This document shows positions 11,557 to 23,116 of a stretch of 64,000 nt of DNA, one piece after another. Every line of letters begins with the position of its first letter. Positions within the stretch are counted from its first letter, which is position 1. The DNA comes from Artemisia argyi (taxonomy: Eukaryota; Streptophyta; Magnoliopsida; Asterales; Asteraceae): contig CM060709.1 of the NCBI GenBank assembly GCA_030686995.1, positions 15,343,360-15,407,359 of the forward strand, written 5' to 3'. A model generated the notes under the pieces. That model saw nothing but the letters and a program-made list of their open reading frames with translations. It did not search any database and had not been told where the DNA came from. The position numbers were made by a program, and so were the translations under genes.

Positions 11557-12935
11557 TGATACGTGCGAATCGCACCAGGCTTTACCTCTCAAGGGATCTT
11601 GAGAAGCTTATAACCCCCACCAGGCAGTGTACCTGATCGTTGTAGTATAGTATAGTGACAAGTACCGGGGGATTGATCGTTCAGCTAGGAATAGTGTCGC
11701 TAGGATTAGAAAAGCTAAATACTAGTTCTAGAGATGAGGGATGATTCTTTTTGTAATTTTATATTTTTTTAGAAAGCAAGTTAAAATCTCGGGTTTGAAG
11801 GATTTTGGGCGGAATTAGTTGCTAGTCAACTAACCCAATACTAAGATGCAATCAAAATAAAATACTAAAAATGAAAATAAAACTAATTATACTAAGGTTG
11901 TGAGCAATAAGTGGAGAAATGTGTTTACTTAGATTTCACTACTCCCTAGATATCTTTTACACATTAATTACTTGTTATAGTTGCGTGGATGACGGATTGT
12001 ATTCCTTAATACCATTCATGGGGTGGCTTACTTACTTCCCCAATCCTATGAGTGCCTACTTCACTCCTATGTCGAGCCTGCAAGAAGCTCCTAACATGGG
12101 AACATTAGAATTTACTCATGCATTAAATACAACCAATAAAACCTAGTACACATCGGTTCATGTTTCCTAAGACGTTCAAGCATGTTACCATTTGGAGATC
12201 TGCCAGTTTTCTTAAGCCTAACATTGAAATAATTCATCCAATACAACCATAAACAAGTAATCAACACACAATCAACATCTAGGTTTCATTAGATCTAAGC
12301 AAACACAAGATAAATCTAGCCTAGTATGGTGGAATCAAGACAAGCACAAGATATAGACAACCAACACATAGACATATTGATTGAATTAAAAGAACACTTA
12401 TCTCAATAGCACGTGTAAGCATTCAAGGGTTGAAAACCCTTGAAAAGATGTAAGATTCGTATATGGTTCGGCCTTAGGGTTTCTCCAAACTTGTTCCTCT
12501 CTAATGAATGAAAATTAGAAAACTATATATAGATATTAGAGGCTGACGGCGTCAAGAACAAATGGGTGACACCGTCATCTCGCCGCCAATATAATCCTCG
12601 GACTGCCTTGATCTACATCTGACACCGTCATGTAGTCCATATTTGCAGGCCGTCACACATTTAACTCTTGACGCTCTACTTTGCGATGCCTTCATTTCTG
12701 TACTGGGTCGTCATGATCTTTACTCTTGACGCTGTCAGGAGAGTATGGAAAATTAAGTCTTTGGCATTTTCTTCAGTTTTATGCTCCAAAAACGTCCTAA
12801 TTGCTTCCTTTTCCGGATTTCACTCCCAAAGTACCTAAAATCACAAAAGAAACGATTTAGGGCAAAATTTGATCAAATAAATTCAATTCCGGGCTTAAAT
12901 GACCCCCTAAAAACGGATCATTTTTCGCCTCATCA
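11557..12935 (-). mobile_element. 3' LTR of element C
   Basis: The plus strand starts TGATACGTGC and ends CGCCTCATCA. It aligns end to end with 24497-25906 but lacks a 34-bp segment carrying one TGACGCCGTCA motif. Several TGACG motifs have decayed to TGACACC forms. It holds the tRNA-Asp-like stretch at 11638-11664. Insertion B begins only 9 bases beyond its outer edge, next to the polypurine tract. Confidence 0.92.
11638..11664 (+). other. tRNA-Asp 5'-half-like stretch in the C 3' LTR
   Basis: CGTTGTAGTATAGT is an exact 14-base match to positions 3-16 of plant tRNA-Asp(GTC) as I remember it. A 5-base ATAGT duplication follows, so that TAGTATAGTGACAAGTA also matches tRNA positions 8-24 at 15 of 17 bases. 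There is no anticodon or T arm, so it is not a tRNA gene. It is antisense to the element's own transcript. Confidence 0.75.
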
Positions 12936-13347
12936 TATACCCTTGTTGGCATAAATATTAAGATATTTAATCTAAACATTCTCTTCATGTTTTGATGATG
13001 AGACAAAGATGTAAGTTACAACATATAACGTAAAGTGCTTAAGTTACTTGTGATCACAATTCATCTTTGCATTCTTACGTCAACAAGCCTCGACATCTCA
13101 ACGTCTCGAGTTTGCCTCAACAATCACTTAAGGTATGTACAAACAAATGTCTAATACATTTTATGATCAAAGGGATTTTATTTAAACATTACAAAGTTTA
13201 TAAAATGATATAAACATGTTATATATTTTTTGAAAAACAATTTTGGTAATTAAAGGAAAATGTTTAATTCATAACAAATATATGAATTCAAATTTTTAAC
13301 CAAAATCAGTTAGTTTTTCACCAAATAAACTTTCACCAGAAAAGACA

Positions 13348-13435
13348 AAGATTTCTGGCCGTTTCAGTAGGGCGGCCTCCTTAATAATTAAGGGGACCGG
13401 CACGCTCCTCTGTCAGAAATCTTCTCCTATAAATA
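13348..13435 (+). promoter_or_regulatory. Nested palindrome and TATA box of the B LTR
   Basis: Outer perfect arms AAGATTTCTG (13348-13357) and CAGAAATCTT (13414-13423) enclose a GC-rich hairpin GGCGGCCTCCTTAAT / ATTAAGGGGACCGGC (13371-13401). TATAAATA follows at 13428-13435, five bases after the outer arm. Sireviruses of grasses are known for palindrome clusters just upstream of the LTR TATA box; this is a candidate counterpart with its own sequence. Confidence 0.7.
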
Positions 13436-13689
13436 CCACCTCAAACCTGGTATTTTTCTCATCTTTTGCACAAAGATTTTCAGATCCAATTCTCTCTAAA
13501 CATCCTTCTAAAACCCTTTGATCATAAGATTATTAATCTTTGTTTCAAGTGACCTAATCTCTCATAATTCAAAGTGCAAGAGAAAAATCCTCCCCATCAT
13601 AAAGCTAAAGATGTAGTTAGTGCTTATGTAAAGTTGTGAGCTTTGTATATGTAATAAGTAGATCAAGATGATCTTACTTAGTAGTGAGT

Positions 13690-13860
13690 TTATGAGTGAG
13701 TAAGAAGTAGTGTGAAGAAGTTGTGAAGTAGTGAAGAAGTCGTGAAGTTGTGAAGCCATGAAGAAGTCGTGAAGCCGTGAAGAAATAGGTGTGTTATGAA
13801 GAAGAAGTAGTTAAGGTGTGTTAAGTAGTGTAGTTGTAGTGTTGTGAAGAAATTGTGTTG
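13690..13860 (+). repeat. GTGAAGAAG-type degenerate repeat in the B LTR
   Basis: Variants of GTGAAGAAGT, GTGAAGTTGT and GTGAAGCC follow each other downstream of the TATA box. The same zone in the 3' LTR (19745-19915) and in element A (27175-27370) is also GTGAAGAAG-rich but with diverged unit order. Confidence 0.8.
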
Positions 13861-14560
13861 TGGTGTGAGATTGGTTCTAGCTACTATTAGAACTCGACAT
13901 TTAGCTTAGTGTCGTTAAATGGTGTAAGAAAAAGTTGTGTAAGGTTTTCTCCGCCAAAAGGGAGCTTGTTGAGTAGTGAAGAAAACTCTCGAGTAGGTGA
14001 CTCGGGGAGTGGAGTAGGGCAAGGAAGGTGTCCTTGTAGCCGAACCACTATAAATCATCGTGTCCGGTTTGCATCCTCTTTCTCCTATCATTTTACTTTC
14101 ATTCTTGCATTTATCGCGTTATATCTATGCTTGCAAATATGTGTTGATTGTTGCTTATATTGTCATGATGATTGATTGTGGTGTAGTTACAAGTTAATAT
14201 TGTGATAGGATATAAAATTGTATGATATTGTCTAATGGACTTATATATATTATTAACACTTCTCATATCAAGTTTAACTTAATCGATAATTTGATACAAA
14301 ACGTTTTAAGATTTCAAAAGGAAAACGTATTCACATAAAGATCGACCAAAGCTTCATTCATAAAACTAAGTTTCCAAAACTAATTCATAAGCGTACATAT
14401 ATAACCGATCATATTGATTATATGTTGTTTTCACACTAAACTCTAATTGAAGATTTTTCAAACAAACAATTGAATAAATTTGAATCAACATTTTGAAACC
14501 AAGTTTTTATAAAATTAAAAAGAGGGGAAAACTATTCAACCCCCTTTCTAGTTTTCCACA

Positions 14561-17315
14561 ATTTGTACCAGAGCCATGTCGCTCAAATTTTCAAAACAAA
14601 TGGTTTTAAAAATTGAGTACGATCCATGTATCAAATTACCCATTAAGGAGGATTAAATATGAAAAGTGTTTTTGTTGATTAACTTGTATTAGTTTTGATA
14701 CTATATACACTAATTATACTAGCTCGAGATAAGATTATGTTTAAAACAAGTGTTATATGTTCGTTTTTAAAATCAGAAAGTTACACATCTTTCCACAAAG
14801 TCAGAAAACAATTTTTAATAAAAAATTCATTTTTTAGTATCAGATGGGCGGCCCCTTTAATTGTCTGGGCGGCCCCCTTAAATTTAAGGGGTCCGCCTGT
14901 CTGTTCGACAGTATTTCGAAAACTTTAAAAAAATCATATAAAATTAACCGTAACTCCGTCGAAGTCGTGCCACCCGGCGTTTTAAAGGTAATTGAGTCTA
15001 CTTTCATTTAAAAATACTTACAAGCAACTATTACGAACTTAAATAAGTAAGAAATTCAAAATACTATACAGTGGTCAAAAATTTGTGTTTCGTTTTAACG
15101 TAAAACTTTTGTTTCACCTTTTCCTTCAAGTCGGGCATTCCTAGTTGATATACTTTTAAAAAATTAAGTATTTATGTTTTCAAAATATTGATCTTAATTA
15201 AATTATAGAATGGGAAGGAAACTATTTTATTTTCAAATAAATTCGAGCTAAGTAAACATTGGTGTATATAATACACAAAACGACGACAAGTATTTTATGT
15301 GTTATGTGAACTTCTTTGTGATTTTATTTTATTAATTGAATACATTAAATGGTTGTTGCTATTTGAAGTTTAGCTATGTGTATATCTATGCATATGTGCC
15401 CTATTAGTTTATAGCTAGTTTGCCGATTTATACTTAACTAGATCTTATGCTAGATTTCTTGCGTTAGGATTGTTATAATATGCTTGCATTGCATATAGGT
15501 ATAGATGGCTTAATGTTACTCAAACATCTTGTAAATGAGTTCAATCTAGTCACGTAAACATTTCAAACTATTTAATTTATTCTTCACAACACACTTAAAT
15601 ATTTTCTACAAATTAGCTTGTTTTACCTTAAGATGTTTAATAAGAGATATTGAATCATTGTAAAACATTAATAATTATATAAAAGAAAAAGTATTTTCAA
15701 AATCTAAGTGTGTTCATAATAAGTAAAAATGAAGAGTCTTTCACAAAAACAAAACATATAACAATCATGAAATAATAAGTCAACTTTTAATCATTCACTA
15801 ATAAATAATCTTAGGATTAATGGAACACACTATCAAAATGTTTATTTATTTCAAATGAGTGTCCGTAAGGGTCAAGAAAGATCTTGATATTATATCAATT
15901 CGTTATTCAAATTATGGTTGATATATTTATCAAATCTAATTGACACATTTTTTAGTGTGGACAAGAAATTGGATTGCTATTTGTTTAGCTTCAAGATTAT
16001 ATCAAATTACAACAAAAGATATAGTCTTGAATCTACATACTCAATCACACTAGATTGATATGAAAATAGTTACATACTTTGTAGATGAAAAGAGTATGCA
16101 TTGGATCATTACTCACTCTTGTGTTGATAATGTCATATTGAATCTACTTGTCCAATAATTGTGTTCCAAATATTAGAATAACATTTTAAACACATTTATA
16201 AAATATACAATGAAGTAGGATTGACGACTTGGATGTTTCGTCCGAAATATTCAAGCAATTTACATTGCAATGCAATGGATAAATGTGTCATATCCGAAAA
16301 ACCAAACATGAGCAAACTAACAACATATGTAAACTATGCTCACACTAATTAAAATCATCACTTCAAGATAAAATACATATTTAAGAATAATACACACTAT
16401 ATATTCTATGTATTTCATTTTCTTTGTAGCATGAATGGTTGTGTTACAAGATAATGCACTACACTTTCCTTTTTGAAATAATATAAGTTATTAGTATTGA
16501 AAAATAACTTGTCACAATCCATAAACAAATAATTTTTTTAAAAAATACTTGTTAAAGTATGATATATAACATTGGCAAAAATCATAGAAAGTAATATTTG
16601 TTTAAAAATATATTAATGTCTAGTTTTAATATCATTTGAGAATCACAAACTCATTTAAGATAAATAATCTAAATGAGATTCATTTCACAAGAGATGCTAA
16701 GGTGCACTCTTAAGTTTAGCACAATTATTAAATCAAGTAATATGTCATCAAAACCAAACAACCGGTAAATCATGAAGAAAAGATTAAAACTTTTTATTTA
16801 CTCTTATCTAAACATTCAACACGTCTCTATTAGGATCGTGAATAAAGTATATCATCTAGATTTACCTTCATTAAAACATGATGTTTGAGTCACATTAAGC
16901 CAAGTATTAGTGAATCAAGCAAACTTCATGTTTGGTAATCTTCGATAGGTAAATTTAGGAACTCAATTTCTTCTAAAAAGAGAATGACTACTGGAGAATC
17001 TATTGACTAGAAATTCAATTTAACCTAACGGTTGAATTGCTTCTATGTGAGAAGTTGGGTGTGTGTAACCTGTAAAAATGGTCGTGTTTAGCCTGAATTG
17101 AGCACCACTAGTAATAGTCTCATACTCATTCTCCAACTTGATTAAATTGCTCTTCCTATATATAACTAACACTAGTTTACTTTTATGAACTTTGCTTCTC
17201 ATTAGATTCTTTCATTCCAAGATTTATGGCATATCGCATATATGTTGTTTCTAGATGTTTATTTGCTCCTATGTGATTTGATTGTATGCCTTTACATACT
17301 TAACTCTATGTACGG
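14561..17315 (+). mobile_element. Non-coding interior of element B
   Basis: A degenerate tRNA-Met-type primer site (TTTGTACCAGAGCCATG, 14562-14578) opens the region. A GC-rich nested palindrome lies at 14841-14903. The rest is AT-rich and I see no gag, pol or RNA gene. Its first part aligns with the leader of element G. Confidence 0.7.
14841..14903. repeat. Nested GC palindrome in the B leader
   Basis: Two left arms (GGGCGGCCCCTTTAATT and GGGCGGCCCCCTTAA) face one right arm (TTAAGGGGTCCGCC), framed by CAGATGGGCGG on the left and CCGCCTGTCTG on the right. It is the same module as in the B and A LTRs, here about 280 bases inside the element. Confidence 0.8.
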
Positions 17316-18182
17316 ATGAGCACGAATTTAATGGGAAGGGAAAACACACTCACTCACATATATTCCTCTACCTTAGACCCAAACATGTCATCTCCCAACA
17401 ACCAAAAACCTAAAATTTCAAGAACCGCAAGGATCTCCGTCAAACCTGTTTGGAGGAGGAAACTTGATTCTTGTCATAACTCAAGTGATGTTGTTCCTAG
17501 TCAACCAACTACTAAACCTCAAACCCACAATAATGACTCATCTCACAACCTATCACCCACTCATTCCCTCATTCATGCTTCTTCTTATGATGAGCATGCT
17601 CAATCCCAAAACAACAATCCCAATCACTCAATCAATACTTCACATGTTACTCATTCAACAAAAACACCACTCACTCTTGGAGAACCTCTATCACCCATTT
17701 CATGTTTTCATGACTACCCAAGTTCAACCATGCCTCCACCACCAATAGTACCACCACCACATCCTACAACCTCACATGTCATTCCTATGTTGCATGTTCA
17801 AACCTTCACCCAAGACAACCATCATGTTCCACCATCATCACCTTCCTCCGAACACTTGAAGTTCGTTGAGGAGCTAAAAGAGGCTCATGAGCTTAGTGCT
17901 CTTTTAGCATTACATCTTGCGCAACGCAATTTGGATCCAACCCAATCAAGCTCACCATCATCACCACACAACATCAACCAAGTTGAGAAGCATGTCAACA
18001 ATTGCCCTTGTTGCATCTTTCTTCAACAACAAACCATTGCCTTGAATGAGCACTTCACTTGGATTGAGTATCTTCTTACAAGATCTCAACAAACATCATC
18101 ACTTGAACAACATCCAAACTCTCAATCAACCTCTTCCGCTCCTAAATCTACACCCCTAAAAGTCATGCGAATTTCTTTATGA
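17316..18182 (+). CDS. Orphan Pro/Ser/His-rich protein of element B
   Basis: A 288-residue ORF, intact, sits between the non-coding leader and the polypurine tracts. It is low in complexity: Asn/Thr/His/Ser-rich residues 70-140, a proline cluster (PPPPIVPPPHP) near 145, one likely helix (EHLKFVEELKEAHELSALLALHLAQ) near 185-210, a CPCC motif near 230 and a second helix after it. I recognise no family. A decayed homologue occupies the same place in element A (31555-32350), so the gene belongs to the element lineage and not to a local capture. Its place before the 3' LTR is where Sireviruses carry an extra ORF, but no signal peptide or membrane segment is visible. The start is the first ATG of the frame. 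Confidence 0.6.
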   Translation: MSTNLMGRENTLTHIYSSTLDPNMSSPNNQKPKISRTARISVKPVWRRKLDSCHNSSDVVPSQPTTKPQTHNNDSSHNLSPTHSLIHASSYDEHAQSQNNNPNHSINTSHVTHSTKTPLTLGEPLSPISCFHDYPSSTMPPPPIVPPPHPTTSHVIPMLHVQTFTQDNHHVPPSSPSSEHLKFVEELKEAHELSALLALHLAQRNLDPTQSSSPSSPHNINQVEKHVNNCPCCIFLQQQTIALNEHFTWIEYLLTRSQQTSSLEQHPNSQSTSSAPKSTPLKVMRISL

Positions 18183-18790
18183 AATGCATATTTTCCACTT
18201 CCTAGCAAGTGAAGAACACAAAGAAGATATCCATGCTTCAAGTGTTGTCAAGCCATCACCACCTCATTCACATATCCATTTTCGGTCGTCAACCAAAAAA
18301 ACACCTAAAAATCCCTTGATTCCAAATCATCCACCCTTGTCAAATGTTATATTAATCTAAACCATATTTGTCAACCTTTTGTCATTACCTTCCCTTTTCA
18401 TTCACACTCATCCTTCCTTATTTTTCTACGTCTTTAAAAGAAGGCATCATTATCATTTTTTTTCTCTCTTTTATAATATATATTTTGGTATCTTTTGCCA
18501 AAATATGTCGGTAGAATCTTTGCATTAGGTTCCAATCATTATCATGTCTTAAGCTTTGGTCATGGTAAATTTTTTTTGGGAAGTTAGGTTGTTGCTTTTA
18601 AAACAATAATTACATGTGTCATATTTTTAGTGCATATACTTATTACGTCGATATATTGTTCCCCTATTAGTATCATGCATAAACCTATCATCATCATTAT
18701 ATATATTTGCACTTGTCTACTAACTTTGTTTTGAAGGATTACTTCATCGCTCGATTCTTTGGTAGCCAAAACTAGTTTTGAACATACACC
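18183..18790 (+). other. Non-coding spacer before the B polypurine tracts
   Basis: The stretch follows the orphan ORF, is rich in C/A and then T, and shows no ORF or repeat I can support. Confidence 0.5.
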
Positions 18791-19044
18791 AAGGGGGAGT
18801 ATACACCAAGGGGGAGCATACACCTAGGGGGAGCATTAAGGTTGATTGGATCAAGGCTTCACTTACGATGATGCAAGCTCGCCTTTTACATTCTTTCTCA
18901 AGGGTTCAAGCGTAGTTGAAGTCTCGTCTAAGTGTCCACCTTTTTGCTTCGATAAAAGGGGGAGAAGAAGTGTAAACAAGTAACTTATACATTTTACTAT
19001 GAGTTATAGTTTACATAGTTTGTCATCATAAAAAAGGGGGAGAT
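18791..19044 (+). other. Multiple polypurine tracts of element B
   Basis: Three near-identical 16-base repeats of AAGGGGGAG(T/C)ATACACC type run from 18791 to 18835. Further tracts AAAAGGGGGAGAAGAAG (from 18955) and AAAAAAGGGGGAGAT follow, the last ending at the 3' LTR. Several tracts before the 3' LTR are a known Sirevirus feature. Confidence 0.85.
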
Positions 19045-20617
19045 TTTTGGCATGAATATTACGATATTTAATCTAAACATTCTCTTCATGTTTTGATGAT
19101 GACAAAGATGTAAGTTACAACATATAACGTAAAGTGCTTAAGTTACTTGTGATCACAATTCATCTTTGCATTCTTACGTCAATAAGCCTCGACATCTCAA
19201 CGTCTCAAGTTTGCCTCAACAATCACTTAAGGTATGTACAAACAAATGTCTAATACATTTTATGATCAAAGGAAAATGTTTAATTCATAACAAATATATG
19301 AATTCAAATTTTTAACCAAAATCAGTTAGTTTTTCACCAAATAAACTTTCACCAGAAAAGACAAAGATTTCTAGCCGTTTCAGTAGGGCGGCCCCCTTAA
19401 TTATGGGCGGCCCCCTTAATAATTAAGGGGACCGGCCATACAATTAAGGGGACCGGCACGCTCCTCTGTCATAAATCTTCTCCTATAAATACCACCTCAA
19501 ACCTGGTATTTTTCTCACCTTTTGCACAAAGATTTTCAGATCCAATTATCTCTAAACATCCTTCTAAAACCCTTTGATCATAAGATTATTAATCTTTGTT
19601 TCAAGTGATCCAATCTCTCATAATTCAAAGTGCAAGAGAAGAATCCTCCCCATCATAAAGCCAAAGATGTAGTTAGTGCTTATGTAAAGTTGTGAGCTTT
19701 GTATATGTAATAAATAGATCAAGATGATCTTACTTAGTAGTGAGTTTATGAGTGAGTAAGAAGTAGTGTGAAGAAGTTGTGAAGTAGTGAAGAAGTCGTG
19801 AAGTTGTGAAGCCATGAAGAAGTCGTGAAGCCGTGAAGAAATAGGTGTGTTGTGAAGAAGAAGTAGTGAAGGTGTGTTAAGCAGTGTAGTTGTAGTGTTG
19901 TAAAGAAGGTGTGTTGTGGTGTGAGATTGGTTCTAGCTACTATTAGAACTCGACATTTAGCTTAGTGTCGTTAAATGGTGTAAGCAAAAGTTGTGTAAGG
20001 TTTTCTCCGCCAAAAGGGAGCTTGTTGAGTAGTGAAGAAAACTCTCGAGTAGGTGACTCGGGGAGTGGAGTAGGGCAAGGAAGGTGTCCTGGTAGCCGAA
20101 CCACTATAAATCATCGTGTCCGATTTGCATCCTCTTTCTCCTATCTTTTTACTTTCATTCTTGCATTTATCGCGTTATATCTATGCTTGCAAATATGTGT
20201 TGATTGTTGCTTATATTGTCAAGATGATTGATTGTGGTGTAGTTACAAGTTAATATTGTGATAGGATAAAAAATTGTATGATATTGTCTAATGGACTTAT
20301 ATATATTATTAACACTTCTCATATCAAGTTTAACTTAATCGATAATTTGATACAAAACGTTTTAAGATTTCAAAAGGAAAACGTATTCACATAAAGATCG
20401 ACCAAAGCTTCAATCATAAAACTAAGTTTCCAAAACTAATTCACAAGCGTACATATATAACCGATCATATTGATTATATGTTGTTTTCACACTATACTCT
20501 AATTGAAGGTTTTTCAAACAAACAATTGAATAAATTTGAATCAACATTTTGAAACCAAGTTTTTATAAAATTAAAAAGAGGGGAAAACTATTCAACCCCC
20601 CCTTCTAGTTTTCCACA
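19045..20617 (+). mobile_element. 3' LTR of element B
   Basis: It aligns with 12944-14560. The first bases are TTTTGGCAT where the 5' copy has TGTTGGCAT, so the canonical TG is lost. An 81-bp deletion between AAAGG repeats lies at about 19274. The palindrome at 19386-19457 has two left and two right arms, double that of the 5' copy. The end TTTTCCACA is at 20617. Confidence 0.92.
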
Positions 20618-20622
20618 ACCCT

Positions 20623-21212
20623 TACACTTGAGATTTGCTTGTCCTCAAGCAAATGCGTTTTTATTCTAATCAAAATACAAGTTAGGGGTCATTTAACACT
20701 AATATAAAAGTAATTACAACAAATAATTATTCCACTAAAGACCAAAGACAAGCACGAAGGTCATATACTAGCACCTCACAAACAATGTTTAGATACTCAC
20801 ATCTCTCGGGTGTAATAAAGTATAAATTACAATATGGAAACGGAAGATATCTCTCACTACCTGTCATAGCAAAATAGATTACCATAGGCTTGGGAAAGGA
20901 TCAAACCTCCACCACATGGCGTAAGCACCTAGGATAAACTATCAAAGAGGTCTTTTAAAGGGTTGTAACGTTAGGTATAGGGATATGAAATACACGGTTT
21001 TGTTGGATATAGGCAGTCTTTACTGGTGGCGAGTTAACAATCTTGGTTAATTACATGTACAATATGGCGTTGCTAAGCCAAGACTAGACTCGACTTAAGC
21101 TAATAAATGAAAAATAACAAAAACATAAAATGAACATAGAATAAAAAGGGATGGTAGTCCGTATGTTTTTTTTTTTTCTTTTTTTTTTTATGTTTTTTTC
21201 TTTTCTTTTTCT

Positions 21213-21254
<42 letters not shown>

Positions 21255-23116
21255 ATACACTCTTACCCTACCATCCTAAATAATACATCATAGGGAATGA
21301 ACTTTCCCCTTACACTTGAATTTTTACATACTTTACAATAAACTAATCTAATGACTCCAATTAAGAAAATCAATACACTTGGAGTACTTTTAAGATTAAC
21401 GTACATATGGGGGTAATAAATGATGTTTTTCCCCATTACTCCATAAAATAAGTACTTTACCCATGATTCCCAATCGTCCCAAAACAATATGTACAAGGAT
21501 ATGACTCGACTTAGCAACCATGTAATCAATTAGATAGTTAACTTAGGGTTTAACAAATAACAATAATGCACTAAAGATGAGTGCATACACGGAAGGCTAA
21601 GGCGATTTGGGTGTACATTTAAGTGGGCTGTAACAAATTCTTCCTTTAAGTAAGATGCTTAAAGTTAGAAACGAAAAGATAGGCTCGAAGGGGTGTACTA
21701 GGGGTTTCGTGTACTAAAAATGAGTACAACGCTAAGGTGTGGGAAAAATTAGTTGACTTAACTAGCTAAGTAATATGACTTAAATGGTCAAGTAATTATA
21801 ACACGGGTTTAACACAAGGGTGATCCTAATGCCTCTTATCATGTAGTAAATCCTACTACACGAATGTAGTCTCACTAGCGGTCTCGGGATGCATCACTAA
21901 CGCAAGTTCTAGAATCTAAATGCTACCGGTACACTCATAAGCACTAATAGTAAATGCTTTTCCGATCAAATCTAAAGGTGAACCTCACATATTTGGGTGG
22001 AAAATTTTTCTGAATAGTACGGTTATGTGCTAGTCATACAATCTCCTATCCATGAGACGCTTGCTATGGCTAAAGTTTCACTCTTAAATGTTGTAAAAAA
22101 TTTTAAATTTGGCGCTAAAATTGCACTAACAAGTATTTCTCATAGTTTTATTACACATCTACTATCAAACAAACAAACTCAAGCGAAAGTGTTTCCTATG
22201 AGGTATCATCATTTTACCCTCCCCTTACACTTAGGATGAACATTGTCCCCAATGTTCAAGTAAAGAATGTAAAAGTGAAATAGGTAAAAGAATGAAATCA
22301 AATACTTCCCTGATTCGCTCGGTATGGATAATAAGGTAATAAGGTTAGATCTTCCTCCAAGAAAATGAACGTTCAAAGCTTCCCTTCCAGAAATATAAAT
22401 CATCTTCTTGTCATATATAACCTGTTAAACCTGCGAAAAAAATCACAAAAACCCAAAGCATCAATCCGAACAAAGAAAACTCACAACTAGATGTAATTCC
22501 AGACTTAGGAATAAAAACAAAACAATTAAAGATATAATGCTTGTGGAATGAATGTTTGCAGATTTCCTGGAGTTTATAAAACTTAATAATTCAGCAAAAA
22601 CTTTAAGACTCCGTTAGAAAAAAAAAACTGATAAAATTTCAAGATTTTTACCCGTGACGCCATCAAGAGCAAGCTCATAACGCCGTCAGAAGTGACCTGC
22701 AGAAATTCTTATGTTAAGTTTCCGGAAAATTTCTGGAAAAACTTGGTCCTACTTCCTGGAAAATCCTGCAAAACTTCATTATGACTCAATACAAGCATTT
22801 GACTCTAACAAATACGAATATACATGTTCACTTAATATTGTGGAGAATCATGATCGGTTTGTTTCTTAAAAACATATTTGGGGTTTCCCCTTACACTTAT
22901 CTTTTGCAAAAATACCTTTGGGTGAAGTTAAGACTAGGCCAAACAACAAAGTAAGGTATTTTCACTTTTTAGTTTAGAAACATGATTTACCAACAATAAA
23001 AATAAAGCATGCATAAGGAAGCAAATAACAAACAAACAGAATAAAATCACACAAAGTCATGGGTTGCCTCCCAAGAAGCGCTTGTTTTTGTTCGAGTCAC
23101 GAGCCTGACTCTACCC
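20623..23116 (-). mobile_element. Conserved non-coding tail of element C
   Basis: This 2.5 kb region between the gag stop and the 3' LTR aligns with the tail of element D (61671-64000) along most of its length. Shared landmarks are the CTTCTTGGGAGGCAACCCA motif (23063-23086, minus), degenerate TGACG-N-CGTCA motifs near 22650-22695, a homopolymer tract (21170-21252) and the 'gccatgtggtggaggtttgatcc' type block near 20900. No convincing gene is seen; short ORFs on both strands are conserved with D. Confidence 0.75.
21170..21252. repeat. Poly-T rich tract in the C tail
   Basis: T runs broken by a few C, A and G. The matching site in element D is a poly-A rich tract at 63521-63568 on the opposite strand, so the tract is an inherited feature of the family. 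Confidence 0.85.

Larger units (their letters stand above)
12944..14560 (+). mobile_element. 5' LTR of element B
   Basis: The LTR begins TGTTGGCATAAAT and ends TTTTCCACA. A palindrome and TATA box lie at 13348-13435. A purine-rich GTGAAGAAG-type repeat fills 13690-13860, and the block shared with G and A (accactataaatcatcgtgt type) follows. Compared with the 3' LTR it keeps 81 bp between two AAAGG repeats (13171 and 13252), which the 3' LTR has lost. Confidence 0.92.
12944..20617 (+). mobile_element. Non-autonomous Sirevirus-like element B
   Basis: LTRs at 12944-14560 and 19045-20617 are flanked by the exact duplication ACCCT (12939-12943 and 20618-20622). The LTR ends, primer site position, multiple polypurine tracts and palindromes match elements A and G. 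No gag or pol is present; the only substantial ORF is 17316-18182. Its insertion next to the 3' LTR of element C dates it after C, and its LTRs are less diverged (about 2% by eye). Confidence 0.92.

Noticed and set aside
11638..11664. A tRNA-Asp gene or tRNA-derived SINE head
   Set aside because: Only the 5' half matches; no anticodon arm, T arm or B box follows, and the stretch sits at the same place in three LTRs.
17464..17748. Second-frame ORF inside the B orphan gene
   Set aside because: Overlaps the 288-residue frame; although a similar out-of-frame ORF appears at 31726-31917 in A, this follows from nucleotide similarity.
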